Assembly (NCBI GenBank): GCA_031553685.1
Contig: JAVBLE010000011.1
Span: 1-64,000 of the forward strand
Source: JAFGVL01 sp031553685
Lineage (GTDB): Bacteria; Bacteroidota; Bacteroidia; Bacteroidales; Paludibacteraceae
DNA: 64,000 nucleotides
Reading direction: 5' to 3'
The notes beneath the pieces were generated by a model. That model ran no database searches. It was not told the origin of the DNA and worked only from the letters and a program-made list of their open reading frames with translations. This document shows, in pieces, positions 63,137-64,000 of this stretch. The translations under genes were made by a program, and so were the position numbers. Numbering within the stretch: position 1 is the first letter of the stretch; each line of letters opens with the position of its first letter.

Positions 63137-64000
63137 ATGAAACTACCATTGAAAGATAAAAAATTCCTGTTTCTGCTTTTCGCGGTAATTTTAGCCGTGT
63201 TTTTAGAAATATTATCAATCACAGGCGTTGAAATACCAATGCCGTTTGCACCCTTTATTTACGGAGCATTCATTCTGATTATCGGTTACGAAGTGCTTTG
63301 GGAAGGTGTGAAAGCATTGTTTAAACTCAATTTTTCAAGCATTAATCTGTTAATGTTGATTGCGGTTTGTGCAGCTTTTTATCTGCGCGAATATCCCGAA
63401 GCCGCCGTAGTAATCGTTCTGTATGTAATGGGCGAAAAACTCGAAGACATCGGCATCGAAAACAGCCTGTCGGCATTAGACGATTTGGTAAGCAACGCAC
63501 CTAAAACAGCACTGGTAAAAGAAACCGGCGAAACAAAGCCTATTGAAGAAATTATGGTTGACTCCATCATTCAGATAAAACCGCACGATATGATACCATT
63601 GGACGGCGTTATTGAGTTTGGCGAAACTTCGGTCGATGAGTCGTCCATAACAGGCGAACCCATCCCAAAGGAAAAAATCAAAGGCGACACTGTCTTTGCC
63701 GGAACTCTGAACAAGAACGGATTTATCGAAATACGAACCACCAAATTAGCCAAAGACACTACATTTGCTCAAATTGTAGAACTCACTTACGAGGCACAAC
63801 ACAACAAATCGGAAGCACAGAAATTTATTCAGAAATTTGCCGGCATATATACACCTATTATAATAGTGTTGGCATTGGGATTATTCCTCGTTCCCGTATT
63901 TTTGTTGGGACAAGATTTAAACCATTGGCTCAATCAGGCAATCACTCTGTTAGTAATTTCCTGCCCCTGCGCCTTGGTGATATCCACGCCGGTAGCCATT
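63137..64000 (+). CDS. Heavy-metal translocating P1B-type ATPase, N-terminal part
   Basis: The first 288 residues of a metal-exporting ATPase that runs off the right edge. There is no N-terminal metal-binding (HMA) domain: the protein begins with a short basic stretch and goes straight into membrane helices. The actuator motif TGEP is in SSITGEPIPKEK, and the metal-site motif CPC is in VISCPCALVISTPVA, typical of Zn/Cd/Pb- or Cu-type pumps. The CPC context and lack of HMA leave the metal open, with zinc or cadmium slightly favoured. The phosphorylation (DKTGT) and ATP-binding domains lie outside the window. Confidence 0.9.
   Translation, partial: MKLPLKDKKFLFLLFAVILAVFLEILSITGVEIPMPFAPFIYGAFILIIGYEVLWEGVKALFKLNFSSINLLMLIAVCAAFYLREYPEAAVVIVLYVMGEKLEDIGIENSLSALDDLVSNAPKTALVKETGETKPIEEIMVDSIIQIKPHDMIPLDGVIEFGETSVDESSITGEPIPKEKIKGDTVFAGTLNKNGFIEIRTTKLAKDTTFAQIVELTYEAQHNKSEAQKFIQKFAGIYTPIIIVLALGLFLVPVFLLGQDLNHWLNQAITLLVISCPCALVISTPVAI

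Noticed and set aside
1..64000. tRNA, rRNA and transposase genes
   Set aside because: Scanning both strands by eye gave no convincing tRNA cloverleaf, rRNA segment or transposase; only non-coding repeat elements were found.

Overview
The window looks like a chromosomal segment of a Bacteroidales-type member of the Bacteroidota (moderately low GC). Four things support this. Protein families and gene orders are typical of the phylum: mreBCD-mrdA-rodA, rimP-nusA-infB, sufBCD, RibBA, and OmpP1/FadL-like and Por-like outer-membrane barrels. Lipoproteins with short leaders are frequent. Shine-Dalgarno sequences are mostly absent. The promoter -7 element TAnnTTTG sits upstream of many genes. I cannot name a species. 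No tRNA, rRNA, CRISPR array or intact insertion sequence was seen.

Left part (1-20 kb), almost all on the minus strand. The 5' end of a type III-like DNA methyltransferase gene is cut by the window edge. Next comes a 13-kb block: a Ser-type sulfatase, two paralogous small outer-membrane barrels, four tandem DUF1254/DUF1214 proteins, a third barrel and a pirin. It reads like a periplasmic/outer-membrane module of unknown substrate. It is punctuated by palindromic repeat elements and a 42-bp tandem array. After it come a helix-hairpin-helix/beta-barrel protein, a GxxExxY cassette between inverted repeats, a Por-like barrel, dprA and a VanZ-like protein.

Middle part (20-35 kb). A second 42-bp array is followed by a compact regulatory region (four GTGTACAC palindromes, a TAnnTTTG box and a 19-bp leader hairpin) ahead of an unrecognised helical protein. 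Next are two lipoproteins, a YjjG-like nucleotidase, an MmcQ/YjbR protein and purH. The elongation operon mreB-mreC-mreD-mrdA-rodA follows on the plus strand. A two-gene AAA-ATPase plus DUF4276/TOPRIM-like module, defence-like by architecture, is inserted between mreD and mrdA. A HEPN-MNT toxin-antitoxin pair lies downstream.

Right part (35-64 kb), mostly minus strand. It holds pbpC, RNase Z, a GH57 protein, a VapBC-like pair and metK with a SAM-II-type riboswitch in its leader. Then come ribBA with a zeta-toxin-like kinase and a small coupled protein, an LptF/G permease and ispH. A structured element precedes two small secreted proteins. The suf genes are split by two foreign-looking genes and a divergent small membrane gene. 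The window ends with infB-nusA-rimP, a FadL-like porin, gpmI and a truncated metal P-type ATPase.

The signals most worth following are these. (1) The ATPase/TOPRIM-like module inside the cell-shape operon. (2) Two related candidate small RNAs at 34.48 kb and 59.62 kb, whose main stem shows two compensatory base-pair changes and which share plus-strand promoter-like boxes. (3) The sulfatase/DUF1254 block. (4) Several repeat families: two MITE-like elements, two 42-bp arrays, GCATGC-centred palindromes and the inverted repeats around the GxxExxY gene.
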